Assembly (NCBI GenBank): GCA_943329105.2
Contig: CALQCP020000110.1
Span: 1-7,349, forward strand
Direction: 5' to 3'
Origin: Chitinophaga pinensis
GTDB lineage: Bacteria; Planctomycetota; Phycisphaerae; Phycisphaerales; SM1A02
Length of the DNA: 7,349 nt
Both the position numbers and the translations under genes were made by a program. The notes beneath the pieces are model-generated. The model made no database searches and was not told the DNA's origin. It saw only the letters and a program-made list of their open reading frames with translations. Positions 1-6,364 of the stretch are shown in pieces; positions within the stretch are counted from its first letter, which is position 1, and every line of letters begins with the position of its first letter.

Positions 1-63
1 CAGATCGGCTCGGTGTCGATCCCACAGGAGGCCTTCATGGCCATCCTTGATCAAGGCGACTAA
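1..63 (+). CDS. 3' end of an unidentified gene (partial)
   Basis: Frame 1 is open from the first base and ends at TAA 61-63, giving 20 residues that end IPQEAFMAILDQGD. Only the extreme C-terminus is in the window, so no family can be named. It is co-directional with the OmpH-like gene, whose ATG lies 12 nt after this stop, so the two are probably co-transcribed. The main evidence that this is a real gene is the tight spacing. OmpH genes often sit beside outer-membrane biogenesis genes, but nothing visible in these 20 residues confirms that here. Confidence 0.5.
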   Translation, partial: QIGSVSIPQEAFMAILDQGD

Positions 64-75
64 GAAACTCCATCC

Positions 76-795
76 ATGCGCAACACAGAACGCGTCATCG
101 TTTATTCCGCCCTCGCTGGTATCGCCGCTATGAGTTTCCTGCGCGGCGCCGAGCGCAACGCATCGGCTGTGCCAGAGCCAACGCCCTCGGATGTGGGCCC
201 TGCCGACGCGGTGATTCTCACCGGCAAAGACACCAATCTCACCCTGCGCAATGTGGAAGGTCACCTGGCATTCGGCGAGCAAGCCACTGCAAAGGCATGG
301 TCCATCGGAGCGGTCGGCAGCGACAAGATCATGAAGCTGCTTCTCAAGAGCGAGCGCTTTGAAGACGAGCGCAAGCGCCTCGAAGAGACCGCCAAGAGCC
401 AGGACGAGGACTTCCGCAAGCGTTTCGCCGAACTCGAAACGAAGTACAAGGGTGTTGACCCCAAGGCCCCGGGCTTTGAGGGTGGTCGCCAAGAAATGGA
501 GGGCTTCTTCAAGGAATTCGAAGCGTGGCGCAAGGAGATCGGCGAGAAACTCGGCAAGTTGCAAGCAGAGCAAATCGAGAAGGCCTACCGCGAAATGACC
601 GCAGCGACCGATGTGGTTGCCGATCGCAACAAGGTTGACATTGTGCTGCGCTTCGTGCCAACCAGCCAGCCCTTCACCAGCAACAGCCCCGCTGATGCCA
701 TGTTGCAGGTGCAGGTACGAACCTTCTTGCATTACCCAGAGACCATCGACCTGACCCCGGAACTCATCAAGGAACTGTCGCTCAAGGATGAATAG
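76..795 (+). CDS. OmpH/Skp-family periplasmic chaperone-like protein
   Basis: This 239-residue protein is likely a periplasmic, membrane-tethered or secreted OmpH/Skp-type protein. In characterised bacteria this family holds unfolded outer-membrane proteins. Residues 7-22 form a hydrophobic export segment (VIVYSALAGIAAMSFL) followed by a polar, Pro-rich linker. After a short region at about 70-90 comes a long charged helical stretch (about 95-185, rich in E, K, R and Q) fitting the Skp coiled-coil arms. The C-terminus carries the family's closing pattern: a DIVLRF strand near 205-210, then HYPETIDLTPELIKEL near the end, matching the usual DxT...VIKxLN ending. ATG 76 is chosen because it precedes the hydrophobic segment; Met19 would cut it. 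No strong Shine-Dalgarno sequence is seen, so translation may be coupled to the upstream gene. Skp itself is about 160 residues, so this is a longer variant. The family call is by pattern, not by search. Confidence 0.8.
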   Translation: MRNTERVIVYSALAGIAAMSFLRGAERNASAVPEPTPSDVGPADAVILTGKDTNLTLRNVEGHLAFGEQATAKAWSIGAVGSDKIMKLLLKSERFEDERKRLEETAKSQDEDFRKRFAELETKYKGVDPKAPGFEGGRQEMEGFFKEFEAWRKEIGEKLGKLQAEQIEKAYREMTAATDVVADRNKVDIVLRFVPTSQPFTSNSPADAMLQVQVRTFLHYPETIDLTPELIKELSLKDE

Positions 796-943
796 GCGCG
801 TTGAGCGCCGTCCGAGCCTCGAGCAACGGCGCGGGATGTGTCCGACATGTGGGTACGCGATCGCAGCTGGTAGTACCGCGTGCGCCGCAGACCGACGAGT
901 GACTTGTCCGGAGTGCGGCGACCGATCCAGCAATGAGATATGA
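788..943 (+). CDS. 51-aa zinc-ribbon protein overlapping ompH-like gene
   Basis: A short ORF begins at ATG 788, overlaps the last 8 nt of the OmpH-like gene in another frame, and ends at TGA 941-943. It encodes 51 residues with a basic N-terminus (about MNRRVERRPSLEQRR) and two CPxCG knuckles: CPTCGYA at residues 18-24 and CPECG at 40-44. Two CxxC pairs 18 residues apart are the signature of a small zinc ribbon, and CPTCGY...CPECG is a frequent planctomycete pattern. The stop-start overlap suggests translational coupling. An alternative start is ATG 836, one residue before the first Cys. The function is unknown; it could be a nucleic-acid- or protein-binding adaptor. The regular Cys pattern is hard to explain by chance, but the ORF is short. 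Confidence 0.6.
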   Translation: MNRRVERRPSLEQRRGMCPTCGYAIAAGSTACAADRRVTCPECGDRSSNEI

Positions 944-985
944 CGCAGTCACTCATGACAGCGGCGACGGAGGAAGGAATGCGAT

Positions 986-2197
986 TCAATCGCTCTCGAC
1001 CGAGAATGGCGCATGGAAGTGACGCGGTCCGCTGTCATCGCTTGGCAATCTCCAAATATTGACGGTGGTGCGACATGAAGCGATGTCGGGAGGCCACGGA
1101 ATCGCATAGCAGCGGTAACGGTGCACATCGCACTCCTCGTCCCACTGTATTGGCAACCAGAATGCCCCAACGATCATCGTGCCCATTGGCTGCGGTAAAA
1201 CCACGAACGGCGTCAGCTCCGCTTCCGGGAGGAAGCACAGCGCCGCGTCGGCCTCAGCGAGCGATCCAAAGCTCCCTTGAATGAGCCGCTGCCACTGCGA
1301 AGCACCAAGCTGCACTTTCGATGATTGATTCAGCGCTGCAGCGAGTTGATCGGGCGACACCGTCTCAAGCGGTTCGGCACACTGCTGAAGCGCATGGGCG
1401 ATGTGAAGTGCGAATTGTCTCTTTGTTGGCCATGGGCACCCTTCCGCCACTGATCCCTCGAACCGCCTTGAGGTTGCACGCATCACCGCTACACCGACGC
1501 GCTCCGATCGCACCCCTTGCGACTCCATTGGATCCAACATTGCAAGCCGCAGCAAGCCCCCGTTGTCTTCTGTCGTAATCTCTCGGAGCACGCGGTTCTG
1601 AACACCCGGCGGTGCGACTGCTCGAAGTGGTGAGCGGCTGGCCGCCATCGCGACGGTCGCAATCTCATCACCGAGCGGCAGAACGAGCCGCACTTCGCCA
1701 ACGCCATCAAGAACCAGTGTGACCCGTTGGCAAGGGGTCGATTGGGCGTGGTTGTTCAGCTCATCAATAAAGTTCCCAACATTCGCAAGCGACAGCGATT
1801 GCTGCGACGCCGGAGATCCAATAAGAAGACTCGCGTCGATGAGCGTGAGCATGCCATTTCTTCGCTCCCCCAGCAGATTTACTACCCGTTGGCCATGGCC
1901 AATCATGGCGGCCGCTGAGGTCATGTGTTCCGAAAAATGATCTGACGCTTGGTCGTATGGGGAAGGAATGACCTCGATAATCGAGATGTTCATCAATGGT
2001 GTCGCCGGATGAGACGAGCGAGTGGTGTGCGCCCAAACCCGCACGTCGCCAAACCGGTCATCCACCATGGTGCTGACGTTCACGGTTCCATCAGAAGGAT
2101 CCGTCACGTGATGCTCACCGCATCCTGCCGCGATTACGGACGTGGCCGCGCAGAGAACACCGCAAAGTTGGTTTCTGAAGTGATGTACGAGACTCAT
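986..2197 (-). CDS. Predicted lipoprotein of unknown function
   Basis: The minus-strand ORF can be opened at GTG 2266 (426 residues), but ATG 2197 is preferred because it gives a clean lipoprotein signal. From there the 403-residue product starts MSLVHHFRNQ with Arg8, has a hydrophobic stretch (GVLCAATSVIAA), and has a lipobox-like AAGC with Cys26 as the probable lipidated residue. The mature part is a mixed alpha/beta-looking sequence without transmembrane segments. A hydrophobic beta-rich core (RVTLVLDGVGEVRLVLPLGD) lies mid-protein, and Cys-containing patches (CDVHRYRCYA) lie near the C-terminus. I do not recognise a family. It converges on the zinc-ribbon ORF with a 42-nt gap and is transcribed divergently from the 2491 gene, so the two may share the intergenic region. 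The -3 residue of the lipobox is Ala, not the usual Leu, so ordinary secretion remains possible. Confidence 0.65.
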   Translation of the reverse strand: MSLVHHFRNQLCGVLCAATSVIAAGCGEHHVTDPSDGTVNVSTMVDDRFGDVRVWAHTTRSSHPATPLMNISIIEVIPSPYDQASDHFSEHMTSAAAMIGHGQRVVNLLGERRNGMLTLIDASLLIGSPASQQSLSLANVGNFIDELNNHAQSTPCQRVTLVLDGVGEVRLVLPLGDEIATVAMAASRSPLRAVAPPGVQNRVLREITTEDNGGLLRLAMLDPMESQGVRSERVGVAVMRATSRRFEGSVAEGCPWPTKRQFALHIAHALQQCAEPLETVSPDQLAAALNQSSKVQLGASQWQRLIQGSFGSLAEADAALCFLPEAELTPFVVLPQPMGTMIVGAFWLPIQWDEECDVHRYRCYAIPWPPDIASCRTTVNIWRLPSDDSGPRHFHAPFSVESD

Positions 2198-2490
2198 GGC
2201 TTTACAGAAGTAGGGATACAGCGACGCAATGTCGTTCGTACGTGTTTGTGAGTGAAGTGGCCACACAACATCGATCGCAAATCCAAAGATGATCGGGACG
2301 ATGCAGCCACAGCTAGCCTGGCGATGTACTGGAATATTTCAAGATTAAATCGTTAAAATTAAAGTTGAATTTTCAACTTAGTTCGAGTCTACGCCTTTAT
2401 GCGCAACAAAACCGCTATATTTCCTGGGATCTTTCGTTTGCTTCAAGTCTTGACTACCGCAAACACGCTACTTTCGGAGCCCCCGGGTCC
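2198..2490. promoter_or_regulatory. Divergent intergenic region, AT-rich core
   Basis: This 293-bp region separates the start of the minus-strand lipoprotein from the plus-strand gene at 2491. Around 2325-2380 the composition switches to strongly AT-rich, unlike the GC-rich coding DNA on both sides, as expected for a promoter region. TAAAAT at 2354-2359 resembles a -10 box for rightward transcription, but no convincing -35 box lies at the right distance. The plus frame is open through 2365-2490, but its only upstream start is a TTG inside the palindrome. I treat that stretch as a leader rather than coding sequence. Confidence 0.45.
2362..2379. promoter_or_regulatory. 18-nt palindrome, candidate operator
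   Basis: AAGTTGAA, a TT centre and TTCAACTT form 8-bp perfectly complementary arms. The site sits in the AT-rich core of the divergent region, 111 nt before ATG 2491 and 164 nt before ATG 2197 on the other strand. The 2-nt centre is too small for a hairpin loop without unpairing inner bases, and there is no U-tract. It therefore looks more like a dimeric regulator's binding site than a terminator. The binding protein is unknown. Confidence 0.35.
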
Positions 2491-3906
2491 ATGATCTCAC
2501 TATTCCATGCCGCAACGCTCCTCGCAGCATGCGCGCTACCGGCGCTCGCAGACAGCGAGCCTCTTGGGCAAGTGAGTGCTGCACTGGCACAGGATTCGAC
2601 GCGCTCCAGTCCAAATCTCGGCATCTCCTTCAGTCGCGGAACGGCGGCGATCCAGCCCGAGCTATTGCCGATTCCAGACAGCGACGAATGGACTCGCGCG
2701 ATGCGCGCGCGCATGACTGCTTGCGAGACGAATGAGCTACTCCTGTCGACCGCTGTCGAGCGCCGCGATGAGTGGCGAAGGTTGGCGTTCGAGCGGCGTA
2801 AGGTAAATCTTGAGCGAAAGTACCTCGCGATCGCCGATGAATTGGGACAAGCGGCAGCCAACGGCCGCAACACTACTGGTGACCTGGCACTCGAGGAACG
2901 AATCGCAGCAATCGAGAAATCCTCCATCGCTGAATCACTCCGGTGCGTCGACGAGGAGGTCAACCTCATCCGAACCACCGTTGAGCAGGCACAGCCAGAG
3001 GCCGAGTGCGGGCGCAATGCAATTGCCGTTTGCGAGGAACTGATACGTGATCGATTGGCCGCTCTTGGTCCACTGCTTCTACCCGTGCCACGACAAGACA
3101 TTGATCGCGCATTCAAGCAAGTGTCGCTTTCCTGGCCCATCGAGGATGACTCCAGTACTAGCTCCTATCGTGAACGGCGCCTCGCGCTGATGAAGGGCGT
3201 GCTCCGGGGATATCCCGAACGGCTTGATGGTGGAGTCGAGCTCGCCATCATGAGCTCGATTTCCGGCGGTCGGGGTGTATCCGAACTGACCTCCGAAGAA
3301 CACGCGGATGTTGAAGCCGCAGCCGCAAGGCTCCGAACTGCCTTTGCACGCGCCGGAACATCGCAAGCGCAATTTTGGAGTCACGAATGGGAGTGGTTCA
3401 CCAAAGCCCGAGCAGCACTGCCCACAGGTTCGCAAGCCGCGGCGAATCAGTTACTCGCATTTCGATTCATGCCTGCGGTCTATCCGTGTCCATTTCTAGA
3501 GACGAGCGAAGACGATGCGGCTCGGTCGCCTCACGCACTTGATCAACTCGCGGGCTATCGCGAACAAGTCGCATCCGCACTGCTCGGCGCGGAGCGCCAA
3601 TGTGCTAGCTACACGGCAAGTACCTTCTCACAGGTCTGGCTGGGGCCAAATTCAGACTCGTATCGGCAGTTCGCCCGCTCCATGAGAGATGCCCGCGGGC
3701 GAATGTGCGAAGCCGCCGCGGGACTGTGGAATGGACTGCCGGAGAACGAGCGCGGCGAGATCGCGAAAGCAATTCCCGCCCTGGAAGCAGCACTCACGCG
3801 CGGGGGGACTCGACCGATCTGGGACGTCAACACCGAATGGCCTCCGATCCGCCCGGGCGAGCGAAAGCAGTGGTTTGTTGCGACAACCGCATCTACCGAC
3901 CATTAA
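2491..3906 (+). CDS. Secreted helical protein of unknown function
   Basis: The predicted product is 471 residues from ATG 2491. That start is preceded by GGAG at 2476-2479 (11-nt spacing) and gives a signal peptide, MISLFHAATLLAACALPALA, with likely cleavage ALA|DS after residue 20. The frame is open upstream to TTG 2365, but that start lacks a ribosome site and would bury the signal. An LAAC motif inside the signal could be read as a lipobox, but the hydrophobic stretch before it is short. Residues of about 75-190 are highly charged (RRDEWRRLAFERRKVNLERK and following) and probably form long helices or coiled coils. The rest is helical-looking with scattered Cys. No family is recognised. The last eight sense codons and the stop lie inside the lipB-derived repeat, read on the opposite strand, so the native C-terminus may or may not be preserved. 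Confidence 0.65.
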   Translation: MISLFHAATLLAACALPALADSEPLGQVSAALAQDSTRSSPNLGISFSRGTAAIQPELLPIPDSDEWTRAMRARMTACETNELLLSTAVERRDEWRRLAFERRKVNLERKYLAIADELGQAAANGRNTTGDLALEERIAAIEKSSIAESLRCVDEEVNLIRTTVEQAQPEAECGRNAIAVCEELIRDRLAALGPLLLPVPRQDIDRAFKQVSLSWPIEDDSSTSSYRERRLALMKGVLRGYPERLDGGVELAIMSSISGGRGVSELTSEEHADVEAAAARLRTAFARAGTSQAQFWSHEWEWFTKARAALPTGSQAAANQLLAFRFMPAVYPCPFLETSEDDAARSPHALDQLAGYREQVASALLGAERQCASYTASTFSQVWLGPNSDSYRQFARSMRDARGRMCEAAAGLWNGLPENERGEIAKAIPALEAALTRGGTRPIWDVNTEWPPIRPGERKQWFVATTASTDH

Positions 3907-4094
3907 GCGCAGAAATCACTTCCGCTGCTAAGCGCAATGCCACGTCCTCGCTCGGTGGGCACGCCGCACCGAGGACTTCGCGCATGCTTGTCACACGGCG
4001 GCCGTGCAATCCGCACGGGACAATCATGTCGAAGTGCGAGAGTTCTGGTTGGACGTTGAGTGCCATGCCGTGCAGCGTTGCTGAGCGCTAAACA
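3881..4094 (-). repeat. Direct repeat copy 1: duplicated lipB 3' end
   Basis: These 214 bp match 7018-7231 in the same orientation with 208 identities and no gaps. Mismatches are at 3905, 3936, 3941, 4049, 4052 and 4089. The homology covers the last 66 LipB codons, its stop and 12 nt beyond it. The boundaries are sharp: divergence is immediate left of 3881/7018 and right of 4094/7231. The two copies are spaced 3137 bp apart and bracket the two secreted-protein genes. Confidence 0.95.
3893..4093 (-). pseudogene. lipB: Truncated lipB 3' remnant with in-frame stop
   Basis: Read on the minus strand in the LipB frame, the copy retains the LHGMALNV and IVPCGL motifs, the Cys codon (4013-4015) and the original TAG stop (3893-3895). 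It lacks everything upstream, including the catalytic-Lys region KIAAIG. Compared with the intact gene it has three synonymous changes, two missense changes (His to Gln at 4049-4051, Ser to Leu at 3935-3937) and one nonsense change (Ser TCG to TAG at 4088-4090). The nonsense codon is the second codon of the remnant. It cannot encode an active octanoyltransferase. Its stop overlaps the end of the 2491-3906 gene by 14 nt tail to tail, which looks like an old native junction. Confidence 0.85.
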
Positions 4095-4132
4095 GGTGAG
4101 CAGTTAGTTGGGTGAAGCAGATATGGAGTTAC

Positions 4133-4160
4133 TTGACTTCGGTCACGACTGTGGTAACTT
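4133..4160 (+). promoter_or_regulatory. Possible promoter for the dockerin-protein gene
   Basis: TTGACT (4133-4138) followed after 16 nt by TAACTT (4155-4160) resembles a housekeeping -35/-10 pair, with a good -35 and a weak -10. It lies in the 130-nt non-coding stretch between the lipB remnant and ATG 4225, just inside the left boundary of the repeat-bounded segment. If real, the segment carries its own promoter. Planctomycete promoters are poorly conserved, so the call is tentative. Confidence 0.3.
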
Positions 4161-4224
4161 CCCCGATTGAAGATGTCCGGAGGTGACATTTGTTGCGATA
4201 ATCTTGCCTAGGGGGTCAATTTCC

Positions 4225-6303
4225 ATGCTTTATATCGCAAAGTACGTCCATTTGACATCCAAGGATTGCTGCATTCAGTTTGCCGCAACCTCGCTCGCCT
4301 TTACCTGCTTGACTGTTCCCCAGAGAGTCTGCGCGCAGACCGGATCGCCAGCCAACCCCGCATCAGGCTTGCGGGCACTGTGGATCGATGATGTTCCGTC
4401 GGTCGCATTGGGTGCTGGCACCAGCACGGCGCTGATGCGCGGAGACGTCACACTCTTCCCTGGTCGATGGCTTACAGTCCTTGGTGACATCCCACCCGGA
4501 AGAGATCTTCGATTTCGCCTCGGAGGCGACGGCAAGATATTTGGAACGATGGGCGACCTCACAGATTGGCTAGCGAGCCCGCCTGCTCTGATCACGGATA
4601 TGCCTTATCTCTATGCGGTTAGTTGGCGACCACAAGTAGCGTCTAATTCGGCAAGACCATCTTCCCTGCGTCAAGTGCTTGCCCTTGGTGCCGGCGACCA
4701 TGGCTGGACTGTACTTGCGGGCATTAACGAAGCAGACTGCGCGTGTGGAGCCATGGCTACTTCCGCACCAAGCAGCAATGGCGCTGAGTCGGTTCAGTGG
4801 CATCAGTACCGCGCGACAGCTTGGGCGGGGGTCGGTAGTTCTAGTCCGGTGCTATCCGTCCTAGGACCGCAGCCGAGTTTTGCGAACGCACTGGGCGAAG
4901 GCGCGTACCCGTTGGTCTGCGGACTGATTGCTGACTCATGTTTGCTAGGAACATATAGCGTGCCGAAAGCGGCAATCGCAGTAACAAATCCTTCGGGAAT
5001 GGTGCCCCTCGTTTCGATTGTTGCTCCGGAGTGTGCTGACGGATTAATCGACCATAGTGCGGTCGAGGCTGTCCAGCCAAGTTGCCAGGCAGGCGGAGCG
5101 AGTAAAGCAATCGGATGGAGCCTCTGTAGCCCATGTACCGTCAATCTGAGTGCATTCTGCTTGATTCACACCGAAGCTGACGCCTCCACCGTGACAATCT
5201 GGGATGTGTCGGGACATCGATCTCGAACGTATGTCGGAAATCTCAGTGGCGCCGATGCTGCTCCTTTTGCACGAATGATCTCGGCTTCAAAATTTGCGAG
5301 TGCCGGATCAATCGTGAGTCGTTATCTAGTGAGTAACTCGACGTTTCCTTGTGAAACGGAGCACGCCGCAGTGTTTCGAAGTGCTGAATTTGGATTCATC
5401 GACTTGCACACGGTGCTTCCGGGCGGGTCGCGGTACGGCTCTGATGCAAACAATGCAGAGGAACAAACGGATCCATTAGACGGGGTGCTTCGGCGCAATT
5501 CGCGAGTTGCGGCAATCATCGAGACTAGCCAGCCGTGCTCGGCGGGTGATGCGACTCAATGGCTAGCCGTCGGCGCACGATTCGGTTCATCATTCGACCC
5601 GACGGATGTATCAACCGGGGGTCCCGTTGGTGTCATTTGGCGTTCGCGACAAAATCTACGGACTGGCGCGTTAGACTGGTGCGGGTCGAGAATTTTGGAT
5701 TTGGTCGGCAATGCCCCTGCACCGGAGATCGTAATGCCGGACGGCAAAAGCTTTCGAGTAAAATTTCAGATCACGACACTGCACGACGTTCGCCCCTCCG
5801 GGGCAGCCGTTGGGCTTGCAACGCTGGAGATTGTTGATCTTGAAACAGGTCAACCGGCTCCTTATGACGTGGTGGTGCCTGGATGGGGACAACGTGGTGC
5901 GAAGCTTGTGTTGTTCACTCGGCCGGCAGACTTCGATCTAGACACCAACGTTGGCGGATCGGACTTGGGATTGCTGCTTGGTTCTTGGGGAGCCGCCGAT
6001 GCCACTGCTTTACGATGTGACTTAAATAGCGACGGATTGGTTAATGGCGCTGATCTCGGCATACTCCTCGGACAGTGGACCCCCGTGGTCGGCGATGTTG
6101 CCGTAGGGCTGCAGATAGGCAACTGTGGTCATCCTGTGACTCTTCCTGCGGTCGTCGAGGCAGTGCAATTCCTCGGTTTCGGTGATCTGGAAGCCTTCGG
6201 CACCGCGGGGGTCATGATTGGAACCGATGGATTTGTACCCTTCGCGGGTATCGTGGCCGAACTTGCTCAGGAGATCGCCGCTGCGCAGGAAAACGAACCA
6301 TGA
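4225..6303 (+). CDS. Secreted Cys-rich protein with dockerin-like module
   Basis: The predicted product is 692 residues from ATG 4225, which has AGGGGG at 4210-4215 with a 9-nt spacer. An in-frame GTG at 4183 would add 14 residues, but it overlaps a GGAGGTG sequence and spoils the signal peptide. Lys6 and Lys13 precede a hydrophobic segment (about 17-31), with probable cleavage VCA|QT after residue 37. The large middle part is Cys-rich (CACG, CSPC and other pairs), suggesting disulphides outside the cytoplasm; its fold is not recognised. Two complete calcium-loop patterns follow: DFDLDTNVGGSD at about residue 569 and DLNSDGLVNGAD at about 599, each followed by LGLLLG or LGILLG. This is a type I dockerin-like module. 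Unusually, about 75 more residues follow it, ending in an acidic tail. Its stop overlaps a downstream ATG as ATGA (6300-6303). It is probably a surface or extracellular protein; no enzymatic role is visible. Confidence 0.75.
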   Translation: MLYIAKYVHLTSKDCCIQFAATSLAFTCLTVPQRVCAQTGSPANPASGLRALWIDDVPSVALGAGTSTALMRGDVTLFPGRWLTVLGDIPPGRDLRFRLGGDGKIFGTMGDLTDWLASPPALITDMPYLYAVSWRPQVASNSARPSSLRQVLALGAGDHGWTVLAGINEADCACGAMATSAPSSNGAESVQWHQYRATAWAGVGSSSPVLSVLGPQPSFANALGEGAYPLVCGLIADSCLLGTYSVPKAAIAVTNPSGMVPLVSIVAPECADGLIDHSAVEAVQPSCQAGGASKAIGWSLCSPCTVNLSAFCLIHTEADASTVTIWDVSGHRSRTYVGNLSGADAAPFARMISASKFASAGSIVSRYLVSNSTFPCETEHAAVFRSAEFGFIDLHTVLPGGSRYGSDANNAEEQTDPLDGVLRRNSRVAAIIETSQPCSAGDATQWLAVGARFGSSFDPTDVSTGGPVGVIWRSRQNLRTGALDWCGSRILDLVGNAPAPEIVMPDGKSFRVKFQITTLHDVRPSGAAVGLATLEIVDLETGQPAPYDVVVPGWGQRGAKLVLFTRPADFDLDTNVGGSDLGLLLGSWGAADATALRCDLNSDGLVNGADLGILLGQWTPVVGDVAVGLQIGNCGHPVTLPAVVEAVQFLGFGDLEAFGTAGVMIGTDGFVPFAGIVAELAQEIAAAQENEP
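5929..6080 (+). other. Dockerin-like calcium-binding repeat pair
   Basis: Two 12-residue EF-hand-like loops 30 residues apart lie inside the 692-residue protein. Loop 1 has Asp at positions 1, 3, 5 and 12. Loop 2 has Asp, Asn, Asp, Asn and Asp at 1, 3, 5, 9 and 12. Each is followed by a Leu-rich helix start (DLGLLLGSWG, DLGILLGQW). All expected calcium ligands are present. In planctomycetes such modules are common on secreted proteins that are not part of classical cellulosomes, so a cohesin partner should not be assumed. Confidence 0.8.
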
Positions 6304-6317
6304 CACGTGAACTGACT
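6300..6317 (+). repeat. 18-nt direct repeat, copy 1
   Basis: ATGACACGTGAACTGACT here is repeated exactly at 6380-6397, a period of 80 bp. Both copies start with ATG and both are read as MTRELT. The flanking sequence is not alike on either side beyond scattered matches. Confidence 0.9.
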
Positions 6318-6353
6318 ATTGTGGCGATTCTTCGTTCTAACTATGGTCACTAG
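6300..6353 (+). pseudogene. 17-aa start-region remnant after ATGA overlap
   Basis: ATG 6300 overlaps the TGA of the dockerin-protein gene (ATGA) and opens 17 codons, MTRELTIVAILRSNYGH, before TAG 6351-6353. Its first six codons are base-for-base identical to the codons starting at ATG 6380 inside the next gene. It looks like the old translationally coupled start of that gene, left behind by a small duplication or insertion. It could also be a short leader peptide. Confidence 0.4.
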
Positions 6354-6364
6354 GTAAGAATCCT

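Noticed and set aside
1949..2251. 100-codon plus-strand ORF
   Set aside because: It is antisense to the lipoprotein signal-peptide region and divergent promoter side, with no recognisable protein features.
2365..2490. 42-codon N-terminal extension of the 2491 gene from TTG
   Set aside because: The TTG lies inside the palindrome and has no ribosome site, whereas ATG 2491 has GGAG upstream and begins a signal peptide.
2701..2714. 14-nt perfect palindrome ATGCGCGCGCGCAT
   Set aside because: It is a CG-alternating stretch within codons for Met-Arg-Ala-Arg-Met, expected in a GC-rich gene.
3951..3973. Inverted repeat CTCGGTG / CACCGAG with a 9-nt loop, also at 7088-7110
   Set aside because: It lies within lipB coding sequence and has no T-tract, so it is not a terminator. 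It could be a recombination-prone structure, but nothing supports this beyond its location inside the repeat.
3705..4091. 128-codon plus-strand ORF across the repeat, with a similar ORF at 7040-7348
   Set aside because: Both are antisense shadows of the LipB frame; their similarity simply reflects the DNA repeat, and no protein family pattern is seen in them.
5792..5804. GCCCC-tcc-GGGGC hairpin
   Set aside because: It sits inside the coding sequence of the dockerin protein, has a 3-nt loop and is not followed by T residues.
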